A stretch of 64,000 nt of DNA. It comes from Streptomyces indicus (GTDB lineage: Bacteria > Actinomycetota > Actinomycetes > Streptomycetales > Streptomycetaceae). Shown in pieces: positions 14,057-23,479 of the stretch. Where the stretch lies: assembly GCF_900100315.1 (NCBI RefSeq), contig NZ_FNFF01000007.1:301968-365967 (forward strand), given 5' to 3'. Numbering within the stretch: position 1 is the stretch's first letter; every line of letters starts with the position of its first letter. The notes below the pieces were generated by a model, which was given only the letters and a program-made list of their open reading frames with translations, searched no databases and was not told the origin of the DNA. Position numbers and translations under genes: made by a program.

Positions 14057-14680
14057 TCATCCGACCACCATCCCCACCGCGAGCCCCGCGATCAGCGCAC
14101 TCGACGCGGCCGCCGTCGCCAGCCGGCCCCGGCGCCCGGTCAGCGCCCGGCCGAGCAGCGCTCCCCCGCCCGCGAGCAGCAGCTGCCAGCTCGCGGAGGC
14201 GGCGAACGCGGCCAGGACGAACACCGTCCGCTCGGCGCCGCCCGCCGGGGCGGCGGACCCGGACCCGAGGACGAGCGCGGTGAAGTAGACGATCGTGACC
14301 GGGTTGAGCAGGGTGATGCCGAGCAGGCTCAAGTAGGCCCGGAGTGGGGTGAGTTCGCGGACCTCGCGGCCGTTCGCCGCCGCGCCCCGGTACTGGCGGA
14401 CGGCGGTCAGGAAGCCCCGTACCGCCAGAGCGAGGAGCACGACGGCCGAGGTCCAGCGCAGCGGCGTGGTCACCGAGGCGAGCAGCGGGGCGAGTGCGGT
14501 GCCGCCGAGCGCGGCGGTCAGGGCGTAGAGGCCGTCGGCGCTCGCGACGCCCAGCGCGGCCGAGGCTCCGGTGCGCAGGGAGGTGCGGGCGGTGAGGGCC
14601 ACGAGATAGGTCGCGACCGCTCCGACCGGGATGGCGATGCCGTATCCCGCGAGCAGTCCGGCGACCAAGGCCGTGCTCAC
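14057..14680 (-). CDS. LysE-family amino-acid exporter
   Basis: A 207-residue protein with about six membrane helices. Family marks are the first helix (AGLLAGYGIAIPVGAVATYLV) and LNPVTIVYFTAL in the middle, corresponding to the conserved N-P of LysE/RhtB exporters. The GTG at 14680 gives the normal length but has no ribosome site; an ATG at 14761 would add 27 polar residues. The substrate is unknown. Confidence 0.8.
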   Translation of the reverse strand: MSTALVAGLLAGYGIAIPVGAVATYLVALTARTSLRTGASAALGVASADGLYALTAALGGTALAPLLASVTTPLRWTSAVVLLALAVRGFLTAVRQYRGAAANGREVRELTPLRAYLSLLGITLLNPVTIVYFTALVLGSGSAAPAGGAERTVFVLAAFAASASWQLLLAGGGALLGRALTGRRGRLATAAASSALIAGLAVGMVVG

Positions 14681-14861
14681 GCGGGACGCGGATCGGGCCT
14701 CCGGTGGACGCCGGGCTGCTGCTGCGCGCGCACCGGCGAGGTGGCGGCGGTCTTGGGGCATCCCCTGAACGCATTGCTCGGGGAAGGCCGGGCGGCGGAA
14801 GAGAGGGATGTCATGCGTGGATCGTGGCGCCGCGGCTCCGGTGACGGCAACTCGATTTTCC

Positions 14862-14933
14862 GGGCTCGACCTCCCCGGCTCGATCTCTCCGGCTCGATCT
14901 CCCGGGGCGCGATCTCGCGGGCTCAATCTCCCG
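14862..14933. repeat. About five 15-bp repeats over the ECF41 sigma stop codon
   Basis: Degenerate copies of GGCTCGATCTCCC tile 14862-14933. The last one (GGGCTCAATCTCCC) includes the stop codon (TCA on this strand, 14923-14925) of the ECF41 gene; the others have CGA at that position. Confidence 0.8.
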
Positions 14934-15825
14934 CGGGCCCCCGCTGTACGCCCCCGAGCTTGTCCGGGTTCACCTGGAACCGCAGATCGTGGATCCGCCC
15001 CTCCGACACCTCGTACGAGAGCGTGCCGATGGTGACGCCGTCCAGCGTGAACAGGAGGCCGAGTTCACCGTTGATGACGGCCGGCGTGGTGGCCATCGCC
15101 GCATAGTCCGGCTTCGCGAGGACGCCGAGCACCCAGCGGGCGACCGCGTCGGCGCCGTGCAGCGGCCGGCGGGCCGCGGTGACCTTGCCGCCGCCGTCGG
15201 ACCAGCAGGTCACATCGGGGGCGAGCAGCGCCATCATGCCGTTCAGATCGCCGCCGGACGCGGCCTCCAGGAAGAGCTGCGTGACCCGTTCACGCTCGGC
15301 GCCGTCCGCCTCGTACCGCGGCCTGCGCGCCTGGACGTGGGAGCGGGCGCGGTGCGCGGTCTGGCGTACGGACTGCTCGGACCTGCCGAGCGTCTCGGCG
15401 ATCTCCGCGTGCGAGTAGCCGAAGACCTCGCGGAGCACGAACACCGCGCGCTCCACGGGCCCGAGGGTTTCCAGGACGACCAGCATCGCCATGGAGACGG
15501 ACTCGGCCATCTCGGCCTCCTCGGCGACGTCGGGGGTGGTGAGCAGCGGTTCCGGCAGCCAGGGGCCCACATAGGTCTCGCGGGTGGCGCGGGCCGAAGT
15601 CAGCCTGTTCAGGCAGAGGTTGGTGACGGTGCGGACGAGATACGCGCGGGGGTTGGCCACATCCGAGCGGTCCGCCTTGGACCAGGTCAGCCACGCGTCC
15701 TGGAGCACGTCCTCGGTGTCCGCGACGCTGCCGAGCAGCCGGTAGGCGGTCGCGAAGAGCAGCCGGCGGTGCGCCAGGAAGGGGTCGTCGGGGTGCGGGG
15801 CTGCGGTGGCGCGATCGTCCGGCAT
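14923..15825 (-). CDS. ECF41-family sigma factor with SnoaL-like C-terminal domain (SigJ type)
   Basis: A 300-residue extracytoplasmic-function sigma factor. Region 2 is about 20-85 (ATAYRLLGSVADTEDVLQDAW), region 4 about 120-175 (L-x-x-L-G-P-V-E-R-A-V-F-V-L-R-E-V-F-G-Y). The C-terminal extension carries the ECF41 signatures WLPEP, DGGGK and NPDKL. In this group the SnoaL-like tail replaces a separate anti-sigma and tunes activity. The start at 15825 has AAGGTGG upstream. The next gene upstream is a flavin oxidoreductase, as commonly found beside ECF41 genes. Confidence 0.93.
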   Translation of the reverse strand: MPDDRATAAPHPDDPFLAHRRLLFATAYRLLGSVADTEDVLQDAWLTWSKADRSDVANPRAYLVRTVTNLCLNRLTSARATRETYVGPWLPEPLLTTPDVAEEAEMAESVSMAMLVVLETLGPVERAVFVLREVFGYSHAEIAETLGRSEQSVRQTAHRARSHVQARRPRYEADGAERERVTQLFLEAASGGDLNGMMALLAPDVTCWSDGGGKVTAARRPLHGADAVARWVLGVLAKPDYAAMATTPAVINGELGLLFTLDGVTIGTLSYEVSEGRIHDLRFQVNPDKLGGVQRGPAGD

Positions 15826-15867
15826 CGCGCCACCTTGGCAGTCGACTCGCTTACGGTTCAAGGGGGT

Positions 15868-17061
15868 TCACGCCTTCGTCGCCCGGCCGCCCTGCGGCCA
15901 GACCAGCGCGCCGGCGAGCTTCCGGGTGAGCCGGTACGTCTTGACCGGGCTGCCGCTGACCGTCTCCTTGTAGAACACGGCGCTGCGGCCGGTCAGGCGG
16001 ATCCGCCGGGGGGTGTCGTCGGGCCGCGTGAACTGGATGACCGCGTCCTTGCGCCCGAGGCTGACCGGCTGGTGCACGTAGCCGAAGCGGAACGGCTTCA
16101 CCTTCCGTCCGCGCAGCCGCCGCGCGATCGCGTCCGCGGTGTACGCGGCCGAGGGGATCCCCGACTGGCAGGTCCCGTGCACCGTCCCCCAGGCCTGCTC
16201 GATGCGCGCGGCGTCGCCGATCGCGTGGATCTCCGGGTGCGACACGGAGCGCAGCGTGCCGTCTGTCCGGATCCGCCCGGCCTCGTCTACCGCGATCCCG
16301 GCGTCAGCGGCGAGCGCCGGCACGCGTACGCCCGCGGTCCACAACGACACGTCGGAGACGAGCAGTTCACCGTCCGCCAGCTCGACGGCGTCGGGCAGCA
16401 CCTTCGCCACCCGCACCCCCGCACGCACGGTGACGCCGAGCCGGTCGAGGGCACGGAGCAGATACGCCTGCGCCTTCGTCCCCATCATCGAGCCGGGCAC
16501 CTCGTGGCTGAGCAGGGTGACATCGAGGCCCGGGTGCGCCTCGGCGATCTCGGCCGCGGCCTCGACCCCGGTGAGCCCGCCGCCGCTGACGGTCACGGCC
16601 CCGCCCCGCACCGCGAGCCGCGCCAGTTCCTGGGACATCCGGCGGGCGGTACGCGGGTCGTTCAGGGTGTACGCGTGCTCCGCGACGCCCGGCACGCGGC
16701 TGGTGTCGGTGGAGCTGCCGAGGGCGTAGACGAGGGTGTCGTACGGGAGCGGCTCCGCGCTGCCCGACACCTGGACCTCCCGGGCCTCGACGTCGATCGC
16801 GGTGGCCCAGCCCTCGACGAAGGCGACGCCGGTGCCGTCGAGCAGCTCGGTGATCCGGTGGTCGGCGAGCTCCTGTCCGGCGGCGATCTGGTGCATCCGC
16901 AGCCGCTCGGTGAACCGCGGCGACGGGTTGACCAGCGTGATCCGTACCGCCGGGCCGCGGCGGGTGCGCCGCGCGAGCCGGGTGGCGGTCATCATGCCGG
17001 TGTAGCCGGCACCGAGGACGACGATGCGGTGGGGGGTGGCGGGGGCGGACTCGGTGTTCAT
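15868..17061 (-). CDS. FAD-dependent NAD(P)H oxidoreductase (NDH-2-like)
   Basis: A 397-residue pyridine-nucleotide disulfide oxidoreductase-fold protein. The FAD-binding GAGYTGMMTA is near residue 18, the NAD(P) motif SGGGLTGVEAAAEIAEAHP near 157, and the second FAD contact HAIGDAARIEQ near 295. This resembles membrane-peripheral type II NADH dehydrogenases but is shorter and has no obvious redox Cys pair. The ATG at 17061 is chosen over GTG 17064 for spacing from AGAGGAG. It lies 42 bases upstream of the ECF41 gene on the same strand and is probably its target or co-transcribed partner. Confidence 0.88.
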   Translation of the reverse strand: MNTESAPATPHRIVVLGAGYTGMMTATRLARRTRRGPAVRITLVNPSPRFTERLRMHQIAAGQELADHRITELLDGTGVAFVEGWATAIDVEAREVQVSGSAEPLPYDTLVYALGSSTDTSRVPGVAEHAYTLNDPRTARRMSQELARLAVRGGAVTVSGGGLTGVEAAAEIAEAHPGLDVTLLSHEVPGSMMGTKAQAYLLRALDRLGVTVRAGVRVAKVLPDAVELADGELLVSDVSLWTAGVRVPALAADAGIAVDEAGRIRTDGTLRSVSHPEIHAIGDAARIEQAWGTVHGTCQSGIPSAAYTADAIARRLRGRKVKPFRFGYVHQPVSLGRKDAVIQFTRPDDTPRRIRLTGRSAVFYKETVSGSPVKTYRLTRKLAGALVWPQGGRATKA

Positions 17062-17133
17062 CACGGGCTCCTCTGCTGTCTGTTCCGCACGGTGTCGCCC
17101 ATGGGACAGACGGCCCCGCCCGGATGTGACAGG

Positions 17134-17165
17134 AGGCCCGCTGTGACCTGCGTCACAGCGGGCCT
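17134..17165 (-). terminator. 14-bp stem hairpin after the peptidase gene
   Basis: AGGCCCGCTGTGAC (17134-17147) and its perfect complement (17152-17165) flank the loop CTGC, about 40 bases past the stop of the upstream minus-strand gene. There is no T-run. Confidence 0.75.
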
Positions 17166-17206
17166 CGGGGAGGAGAGCAGCACGGGATCCCGCGCGTATC
17201 CGCAGC

Positions 17207-18739
17207 TCAGCAGCGCTTCCCGTCCTCCGGCGCCTTGCCGTCGAGCAGATAGCGGTTGACCGCCGTGTCGATGCAGTCGCTGCCGCGCCCGTACGCCGTG
17301 TGCCCGTCGCCGTCGTACGTGAGCAGCGTGCCGGTGGCCAGCTGACCGGCCAGCGACTCCGCCCACTTGTACGGGGTCGCGGGGTCGCGGGTCGTGCCGA
17401 CCACCAGGAGCGGGGCCGCGCCCTCCGCCGTGATGCGATGGGCCGAGCCGGTGGCCTGCTCGGGCCAGTACGTGCAGGTCAGACCCGCCCAGGCCAGCCC
17501 CGTACCGAAGACGGGCGAGGTCTTCTCGAACTCGGGCAGCGCCTTCTCCACCTCGTCCGGCCCCTTGAACGCGGCAGGCAGATCAAGGCAGTTGACGGCC
17601 GCGTTGGCGAACATGATGTTCCCGTACGAGCCGTCGGGCTGCCGCTCGTAGTAGCTGTCCGAGAGCTGGAGCAGCCCCGAGCCGTCGCGGTCCTTCATCG
17701 CCGAGCCGAGCGCGTCGCGCAGCTGGGGCCAGGCGCCCTCGTCGTACATCGCGGCGATCACGCCGGTCGTGGCGAGGGATTCGCCGAGCCTGCGGTCGCC
17801 GGCCGGGATGGGCTGCTTGTCCAGCTGCAGGAAGAACTCCGTCAGCCGGCGGCCCGCGCCCTCGGCGTTCTTCGTCCCGAGCGGGCAGTCGCTCTGCCCG
17901 ACGCAGTCCTTCGCGAAGGACCGGAAGGCCGTCTCGAAGCCGGCGGTCTGGTCGAGGTTCATCTGCTCGGCGGGCAGCGAGGGGTCCATCGCGCCGTCGA
18001 GGACGAGGCGGCCGGTGCGCTCGGGATACAGCTCGGCGTAGGTCGCGCCGAGGAAGGTGCCGTACGAGGCGCCGACGTAGTACAGCTTGTCGTCGCCGAG
18101 CACCTCACGCAGCAGATCCATGTCCCGCGCGGCCTCGACGGTGGAGACATGCGGAAGGACCGTGGCCGACCGCTTCTCACAGCCCTGCGCGAACTCCTTG
18201 TAGGCGGTGACCAGTTGCTCCTGCTCGCGCTCGTCGTCGGGGGTCACGTCGGTCTGCGTGTACGCGTCCATCGCCTTGTCGTCGAGGCACTCGACGGGCT
18301 CGCTGCGGGCCACGCCGCGCGGATCCATGCCCACCATGTCGTAGCGGGCGCGGACCGGGGCCGGATAGCCGAGGGCCGCGTACGCCTGGAGGTACTCGAT
18401 GGCGGAGCCGCCGGGCCCGCCCGGGTTGACCATGAGCGAGCCGATGCGCTTGCCCGGGCCGGTGGCCTTCTTGCGGGAGACGGCCAGCTTGATCTGCCCG
18501 TCGTCCGGCTTCGCGTAGTCGAGCGGCGCCCGGAGCGTGGCGCACTCGAACCCCGGCACACCGCACTCGCGCCACTTCAACTTCTGTGTGGCGTACGGCT
18601 TCAGGGCCTCCTTCGCCGAGGAGTCGAGGGAGGACCGGGCCGAGGGATCCGGCGAACTCCCCCCGGAACAGCCGGAGATGAGCAGCCCCGCCGCGAGCAG
18701 GGCGGCGGCGGTACGGGCGAGGGGGGCCTTGATGCGCAT
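17207..18739 (-). CDS. Secreted alpha/beta-hydrolase lipoprotein, tripeptidyl aminopeptidase-like
   Basis: A 510-residue lipoprotein: signal peptide with the lipobox LLISGC (Cys24), then an alpha/beta-hydrolase fold. VNPGGPGGS forms the oxyanion-hole region, GASYG gives the nucleophile Ser, and the C-terminal TAP-like part ends with V-V-G-T-T-R-D-P-A-T-P and GDGHTAYGRGSDCI, supplying Asp and His. This is the SlpD/SlpE/Tap-type exopeptidase family, which trims N-terminal tripeptides outside the cell. Paired Cys in the C-terminus suggest a disulfide. The gene sits just downstream of holB, as in other Streptomyces. Confidence 0.9.
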   Translation of the reverse strand: MRIKAPLARTAAALLAAGLLISGCSGGSSPDPSARSSLDSSAKEALKPYATQKLKWRECGVPGFECATLRAPLDYAKPDDGQIKLAVSRKKATGPGKRIGSLMVNPGGPGGSAIEYLQAYAALGYPAPVRARYDMVGMDPRGVARSEPVECLDDKAMDAYTQTDVTPDDEREQEQLVTAYKEFAQGCEKRSATVLPHVSTVEAARDMDLLREVLGDDKLYYVGASYGTFLGATYAELYPERTGRLVLDGAMDPSLPAEQMNLDQTAGFETAFRSFAKDCVGQSDCPLGTKNAEGAGRRLTEFFLQLDKQPIPAGDRRLGESLATTGVIAAMYDEGAWPQLRDALGSAMKDRDGSGLLQLSDSYYERQPDGSYGNIMFANAAVNCLDLPAAFKGPDEVEKALPEFEKTSPVFGTGLAWAGLTCTYWPEQATGSAHRITAEGAAPLLVVGTTRDPATPYKWAESLAGQLATGTLLTYDGDGHTAYGRGSDCIDTAVNRYLLDGKAPEDGKRC

Positions 18740-18819
18740 CCACCGAGGGTAACGGGGCGGTAGCGGTACGCAGTTGCTCCGACTCGTACGAGTGAGCCGG
18801 GCCTCCGGGGAGTCCCGGC

Positions 18820-18918
18820 GTCAGCCCGCCCGCAGCGCCACCCTCACCGTCACCGCGTCAGCCCGCCCGCAGCGTCACCGTCACCGCGTCAGCCCGCCCG
18901 CAGCGCCATCGTCATCGC
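18820..18918. repeat. Three 31-37 bp copies of the holB stop region
   Basis: GTCAGCCCGCCCGCAGCG begins each copy at 18820, 18857 and 18888. The third copy is the true 3' end of holB (stop complement at 18889-18891); the other two are non-coding duplicates, each carrying the same TGA. Confidence 0.93.
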
Positions 18919-20094
18919 CTCCACCGCGAGCAGCGGGGCGACATTGGACTCCAGGGCCTCGCGGCAGGCGGAGATGGCCTCGATGCGGCGCAGGGTCGAC
19001 TCGGGCGAGGAGGCGCGGGCCAGCCGCTCCAGGGTGTCCCGCTGGTCGACGTTGGCGAGGGCGACCTGGGAGCCCAGCTGGAGGGCGAGCACATCACGGT
19101 AGAAACCCGTGAGGTCGGTGAGCGCGAGGTCGAGGGTGTCGCGCTGGGTGCGGGTGCGCCGCCGCTTCTGCTTGTCCTCCAGGTCCTTCATCACCCCGGC
19201 CGTACCGCGCGGCATCCGTCCGCCCTGGGCCGCGCCGAGCGCCGCCTTCAGCTCCTCGGTCTCCTTGGTGTCGACCTCCTCGGCGAGCTGCTTGGCGTCC
19301 TCGGCCGCGGAGTCGATCAGCTCCTGGGCGGCCTTCAGACACCCGCCGATCTCGTCGATCCGCAGCGGCAGCTTGAGCACGGCGGCCCGCCGCTCGCGCG
19401 CCCGCTCGTCGGTCGCGAGCCTCCGGGCGCGCCCGATGTGCCCCTGGGTGGCCTGGGCCGCGGCCGCCGCCACGGGCGGCTCGATGCCGTCGCGCCGTAC
19501 GAGGATGTCGGCCACGGCGGCCACCGGCGGGGTGCGCAGCGTCAGGTGCCGGCAGCGCGAACGGATGGTGGGCAGCACGTCCTCGAGCGAGGGCGCGCAC
19601 AGCAGCCACACCGTGCGCGGCGCGGGCTCCTCGACGGCCTTGAGCAGCACATTGCCCGCGCCTTCGGTGAGCCGGTCGGCGTCCTCCAGGACGATCACCT
19701 GCCAGCGCCCGCCGGCCGGGGACATCTGGGCCCGCCGCACGAGGTCGCGGGTCTCCTTCACGCCGATGCTCAGCAGATCGGTCCGTACGACCTCGACATC
19801 CGCGTGCGTACCGACAAGGGCCGTATGGCAGCCGTCGCAGAATCCGCAGCCCGGCGCGCCGCCGAGCGCACGGTCCGGGCTCACGCACTGCAACGCGGCC
19901 GCGAACGCGCGCGCCGCCGTGGAACGCCCCGATCCGGGCGGCCCCGTGAACAGCCAGGCATGCGTCATCTTCGAACTCGACGGCAGCTCACCGCCGCCGG
20001 CCGCGACCGTCACATAGGCGTCGGCGTCCCGCGCGGCAGCCTCCAGCTGCGCGGTGACCCGGTCCTGACCCACCAGGTCGTCCCATACGGGCAT
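18889..20094 (-). CDS. holB: DNA polymerase III delta-prime subunit
   Basis: A 401-residue clamp-loader subunit of the AAA+ type. GPPGSGRST (about 51) is a Walker A with Arg in place of Lys, as expected for the non-hydrolysing delta-prime. A zinc knuckle (C-x8-C-x2-C-x2-C, within CVSPDRALGGAPGCGFCDGC) follows, then VLEDADRL and the sensor region IRSRCRHLTLRTPP. A Lys/Glu-rich helical insert (about 265-325) is typical of Streptomyces. It lies 93 bases downstream of tmk, the usual actinobacterial pairing. Confidence 0.94.
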   Translation of the reverse strand: MPVWDDLVGQDRVTAQLEAAARDADAYVTVAAGGGELPSSSKMTHAWLFTGPPGSGRSTAARAFAAALQCVSPDRALGGAPGCGFCDGCHTALVGTHADVEVVRTDLLSIGVKETRDLVRRAQMSPAGGRWQVIVLEDADRLTEGAGNVLLKAVEEPAPRTVWLLCAPSLEDVLPTIRSRCRHLTLRTPPVAAVADILVRRDGIEPPVAAAAAQATQGHIGRARRLATDERARERRAAVLKLPLRIDEIGGCLKAAQELIDSAAEDAKQLAEEVDTKETEELKAALGAAQGGRMPRGTAGVMKDLEDKQKRRRTRTQRDTLDLALTDLTGFYRDVLALQLGSQVALANVDQRDTLERLARASSPESTLRRIEAISACREALESNVAPLLAVEAMTMALRAG

Positions 20095-20187
20095 GGGTGC
20101 CGCCTCTCTTCCGGTGCGCGGGCTGTGGTGCCGACGTCGGTGCCCTGCCCGTCCATTGTGGGGCAGGGCACTGACAAGCCCGGACCG

Positions 20188-23100
20188 TCAGCGGCGCCGG
20201 CCGCGGCCCCGGCCGTCCTCGTCGTCGTGGTCGCCGAGCAACTCGTCCGCCAGGGAGGGCAGATCGTCCAGCGGGGTCTCCTCCGCCCAGTCCGAGCGCG
20301 GGCGGCGGCGCGGCCGACCCGTCTCGTCCACCTGCGGCAGCTCGCGCGTACGGTCCTCGGCCCCGGCCTCGGGCCGCTCATCGCGGAACAGGCCGGGCGG
20401 CAGCCGGTCGGCCGGGTTGTCGCCCGGCACCGGCGGCACCGCGTCCACGCGTACGGGCGGCAGCACCGCGGTCTCGTCCGCGGCACCCGGGGCGGGCGGC
20501 GCGGGCAGCACGGCGGTCTCCTCGGACGGGCTGACGGCCGGACCGCCGGACGGTGCCTTCGCTTCGGGCGCCGAGTCACGCGCGGGCTCGGAACCGGACT
20601 TGGATCCGGACCCGGATCCGGACTTGGAACCGGCTTCGGGAGACGAGGCGGCCCCGGAGCCCCCGGCACCCCGCCCGGGCTCCTCCTCCTGCACCGCCGG
20701 CAGCACCGCCGTCTCGTCGGCGGGCGGCGCCGAGGGCGAGGGCGCGACGATCGGCGTGGAGACGGTGGTCTCGTCCGCGCCCTTCACGACCGGCGTCGGC
20801 ACCGTGGTCTCCGCGTCGGGCAGCGCTGCGGCCGCGGCCGCAGCGGCGGCCGCGGCATCCGCCCGGCGCGCCTCCTCGGCCCGCAGCAGCGCCTCCTCGG
20901 CCTTGCGCTGCTTGTCCAGGCGCCGCGCCTCCGCCTCGTCGCGCAGCCGCTGCTCCTCGGCGGCCTGCCGCCGGCGGCGCTCCTCCTCCGCGGCCCGCAG
21001 CTGCTCCTCGGCCTCACGTCGGCGGCGCTCCTCCTCGGCGAGCCGGCGCGCCTCCTCGGCGCGGGCCCGGGCCTCCTCGGCCTGCCGCTCCTCCTCGCGG
21101 CGCCGCGCCTCCTCCAACTCCCGGCGCTTGCGCTCCTCCTCCTCGGCGCGCAGCCGGGCCAGCTGCTCCTGGCGCTCGCGCTCCAGGCGCTCCTCCTCGG
21201 CCTTGCGCGCGGCCTCTTCCTCCGCGCGCCGCCGCGCCTCCTCCTCGGCCGCCTTGCGGGCCTCTTCCTGCGCCTGCTTCTCGGCGTCGGACAGCGGCAG
21301 CATCTGGTCGAGCCGGTGGCGTACGACGGTGGTGACGGCCTCGGGCTCCTGGGCCGCGTCGACCACGAGGTAGCGCCCGGGGTCGGCGGACGCGAGGGTC
21401 AGGAACCCGGCGCGCACCCGCGCGTGGAACTCCGCCGGCTCCGATTCCAGCCGGTCCGGCGCCTCGGTGAACCGCTCGCGCGCGGCCTCGGGCGAGACGT
21501 CGAGCAGCACGGTCAGATGCGGGACGAGCCCGTCGGTGGCCCAGCGCGAGATCCGGGCGATCTCGGTCGGCGAGAGATCGCGGCCCGCGCCCTGGTAGGC
21601 CACGGACGAGTCGATGTAGCGGTCGGAGATGACGACGGCGCCGCGCTCCAGAGCGGGGCGGACCACCGTGTCGACGTGCTCGGCGCGGTCGGCCGCGTAC
21701 AGGAGCGCCTCGGCCCGGTGCGAGAGTCCCGCGCTCGACACGTCGAGGAGGATCGAGCGCAGCCGCTTGCCGACGGGCGTGGCCCCGGGCTCGCGCGTGA
21801 GCACGACCTCGTGGCCCTTGGCACGGATCCACTCGGCGAGCGCCTCGGCCTGGGTGGACTTGCCCGCGCCGTCGCCGCCCTCCAGGGCGATGAAGAACCC
21901 GGTGGCGGCCGGGACCTGGGCGGGCTCGGCGCCGCGCAGCGCGTCGGTCAGATCGCGGCGCAGCGGCACCCCGGACCGGTCGTCGGTCTTGGCGAGTACG
22001 AGCGCGGCCACCGGAAGCAGCAGCGCACCGGCCAGCATCAGCAGGAAGGCGGCGCCGCCGTGCGCGAACACGAACTTGCCGCTCGCGAGCCGGTGTTCCC
22101 CGATCAGCCCGGCGAGCACCGGCGCGATCACCGCGGAGAGCGCCACGGTCACGCGGACGACGGACTGCAGATGCTCGGTGGTCCGGGTCCTGCGGAAGTC
22201 CTCGACCTCCTGGTCGAGCAGGGTGTGCCCGGTGTTCGCGGCGATACCGGCCGCCGTACCGGCCAGGCCGAGCAGCAGCAGGACCGTGGTCTGGTCCGGT
22301 ACGAGTCCGGCCGCGAGCAGCGCGATCCCGGCGACCGCGACCGCCAGGGCGAGCAGGCGGCGGCGCGACAGGGCGGGCAGCACGGAGGGCGCGACACGGA
22401 TGCCGAGCACGGTGCCGGCGGTCAGCGCGGCCACGAAGATCCCGAACAGGACGGGCCCGCCGCCCAGGTCGATCGCGTGCAGCACCACCACGGCGACGGC
22501 GGCGGCGATGGCCGCGGCGACCGAGGCGCAAGCGAAAACGAGCAGCGGGATGGCCCCCGTGCGCCCCTTGTCCACGCCGCTGCCGGTCTTCGGCCGGCGC
22601 AGCCCCTCAAGCGGCGAACGGGCCCGCGGGGTCTGCGCGTCGGGCAGCTCGATGAAGTAGACGACGGACAGCGAGGCGGCGAAGAGACCGGCGGCGACAT
22701 ACGAGGCGAGCGCGGCCTGGTGCTGCGCGAACCAGTCCACGCCTGCACCGATCAGATTGCCGATCAAGGTGGCGGTGATCAGGACGAGCGCGCCGATGGG
22801 CAGCGCCACGAATCCGGTACGCAGCGAAAGCCGGCGCAGCGCCTCGGTGTGGTCCGGCAGCGGCCGCACCGTCGCGCCCTCCAGCGGGGGCGCGGGCAGC
22901 AGCGCGGGCGCGGCGCTCTCGCGGGCCACGGTCCAGAAGCGCTCGGCGACCCCGACCACGAACACGGTCACGAGCAGCACGGCGAGCGCGCTGTCCGGGG
23001 TCCAGTCGATCCACAGCGGGGCGATGATCAGGAGCGCGGCCCGCAGTCCGTCCGCGGCGATCATGGTCCAGCGGCGGTCGAGCGGGCCCTCGGCGGCGGT

Positions 23101-23397
23101 GAGCGCGGTCAGCGGTCCGAGCAGGACCGCACCGAACAGCAGGGTCGCGAGCACGCGCACCCCGAACACGGCGGCGATCGCGAAGGCCACCCCGCGGTAC
23201 CCGCCCCCGAAGGACTGCTCGGCGAGCGCGGCCTGCACCCCGAGCAGCACGAGCACGAGCAGCGCGAGCGCATCCCCGATCCCGCCCACGAACTGGGCGC
23301 TCCACAGGCGCTTCAGCGGGGGATGGCGCAGCAGTGCACGAACAGCACGCTCACGGGAGTCGGCGACCAGGGCGGCATCGGAGTCGTCTCGGGTCAT
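20188..23397 (-). CDS. tmk: MFS-like membrane domain fused to thymidylate kinase, coiled coil and acidic repeat tail
   Basis: A 1069-residue fusion. Residues 1-470 are a 10-12 helix MFS-like membrane domain. Residues 500-703 are dTMP kinase (P-loop GGDGAGKST at 507-515, TREPGATP, DRYIDSSVAYQGAGR), which converts dTMP to dTDP. Residues 704-870 are an almost pure Glu/Ala/Arg coiled coil. Residues 875-1069 are a disordered Pro/Glu tail with repeated (D/E)ET(A/T)V motifs, mostly ETAVLP, and a basic end. The membrane-kinase fusion is known in Streptomyces. The substrate of the MFS part and the purpose of the tail are unknown; it would tether dTDP synthesis to the membrane. It is followed by holB. 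Confidence 0.92.
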   Translation of the reverse strand: MTRDDSDAALVADSRERAVRALLRHPPLKRLWSAQFVGGIGDALALLVLVLLGVQAALAEQSFGGGYRGVAFAIAAVFGVRVLATLLFGAVLLGPLTALTAAEGPLDRRWTMIAADGLRAALLIIAPLWIDWTPDSALAVLLVTVFVVGVAERFWTVARESAAPALLPAPPLEGATVRPLPDHTEALRRLSLRTGFVALPIGALVLITATLIGNLIGAGVDWFAQHQAALASYVAAGLFAASLSVVYFIELPDAQTPRARSPLEGLRRPKTGSGVDKGRTGAIPLLVFACASVAAAIAAAVAVVVLHAIDLGGGPVLFGIFVAALTAGTVLGIRVAPSVLPALSRRRLLALAVAVAGIALLAAGLVPDQTTVLLLLGLAGTAAGIAANTGHTLLDQEVEDFRRTRTTEHLQSVVRVTVALSAVIAPVLAGLIGEHRLASGKFVFAHGGAAFLLMLAGALLLPVAALVLAKTDDRSGVPLRRDLTDALRGAEPAQVPAATGFFIALEGGDGAGKSTQAEALAEWIRAKGHEVVLTREPGATPVGKRLRSILLDVSSAGLSHRAEALLYAADRAEHVDTVVRPALERGAVVISDRYIDSSVAYQGAGRDLSPTEIARISRWATDGLVPHLTVLLDVSPEAARERFTEAPDRLESEPAEFHARVRAGFLTLASADPGRYLVVDAAQEPEAVTTVVRHRLDQMLPLSDAEKQAQEEARKAAEEEARRRAEEEAARKAEEERLERERQEQLARLRAEEEERKRRELEEARRREEERQAEEARARAEEARRLAEEERRRREAEEQLRAAEEERRRRQAAEEQRLRDEAEARRLDKQRKAEEALLRAEEARRADAAAAAAAAAAALPDAETTVPTPVVKGADETTVSTPIVAPSPSAPPADETAVLPAVQEEEPGRGAGGSGAASSPEAGSKSGSGSGSKSGSEPARDSAPEAKAPSGGPAVSPSEETAVLPAPPAPGAADETAVLPPVRVDAVPPVPGDNPADRLPPGLFRDERPEAGAEDRTRELPQVDETGRPRRRPRSDWAEETPLDDLPSLADELLGDHDDEDGRGRGRRR

Positions 23398-23479
23398 CCG
23401 GCCAGCCTATCCGGAGCGCCCCCGTCCCCGGACCACGTCCCGAACAAAGTTCCGCCCCCCTCACACCACCGCCCCGACG

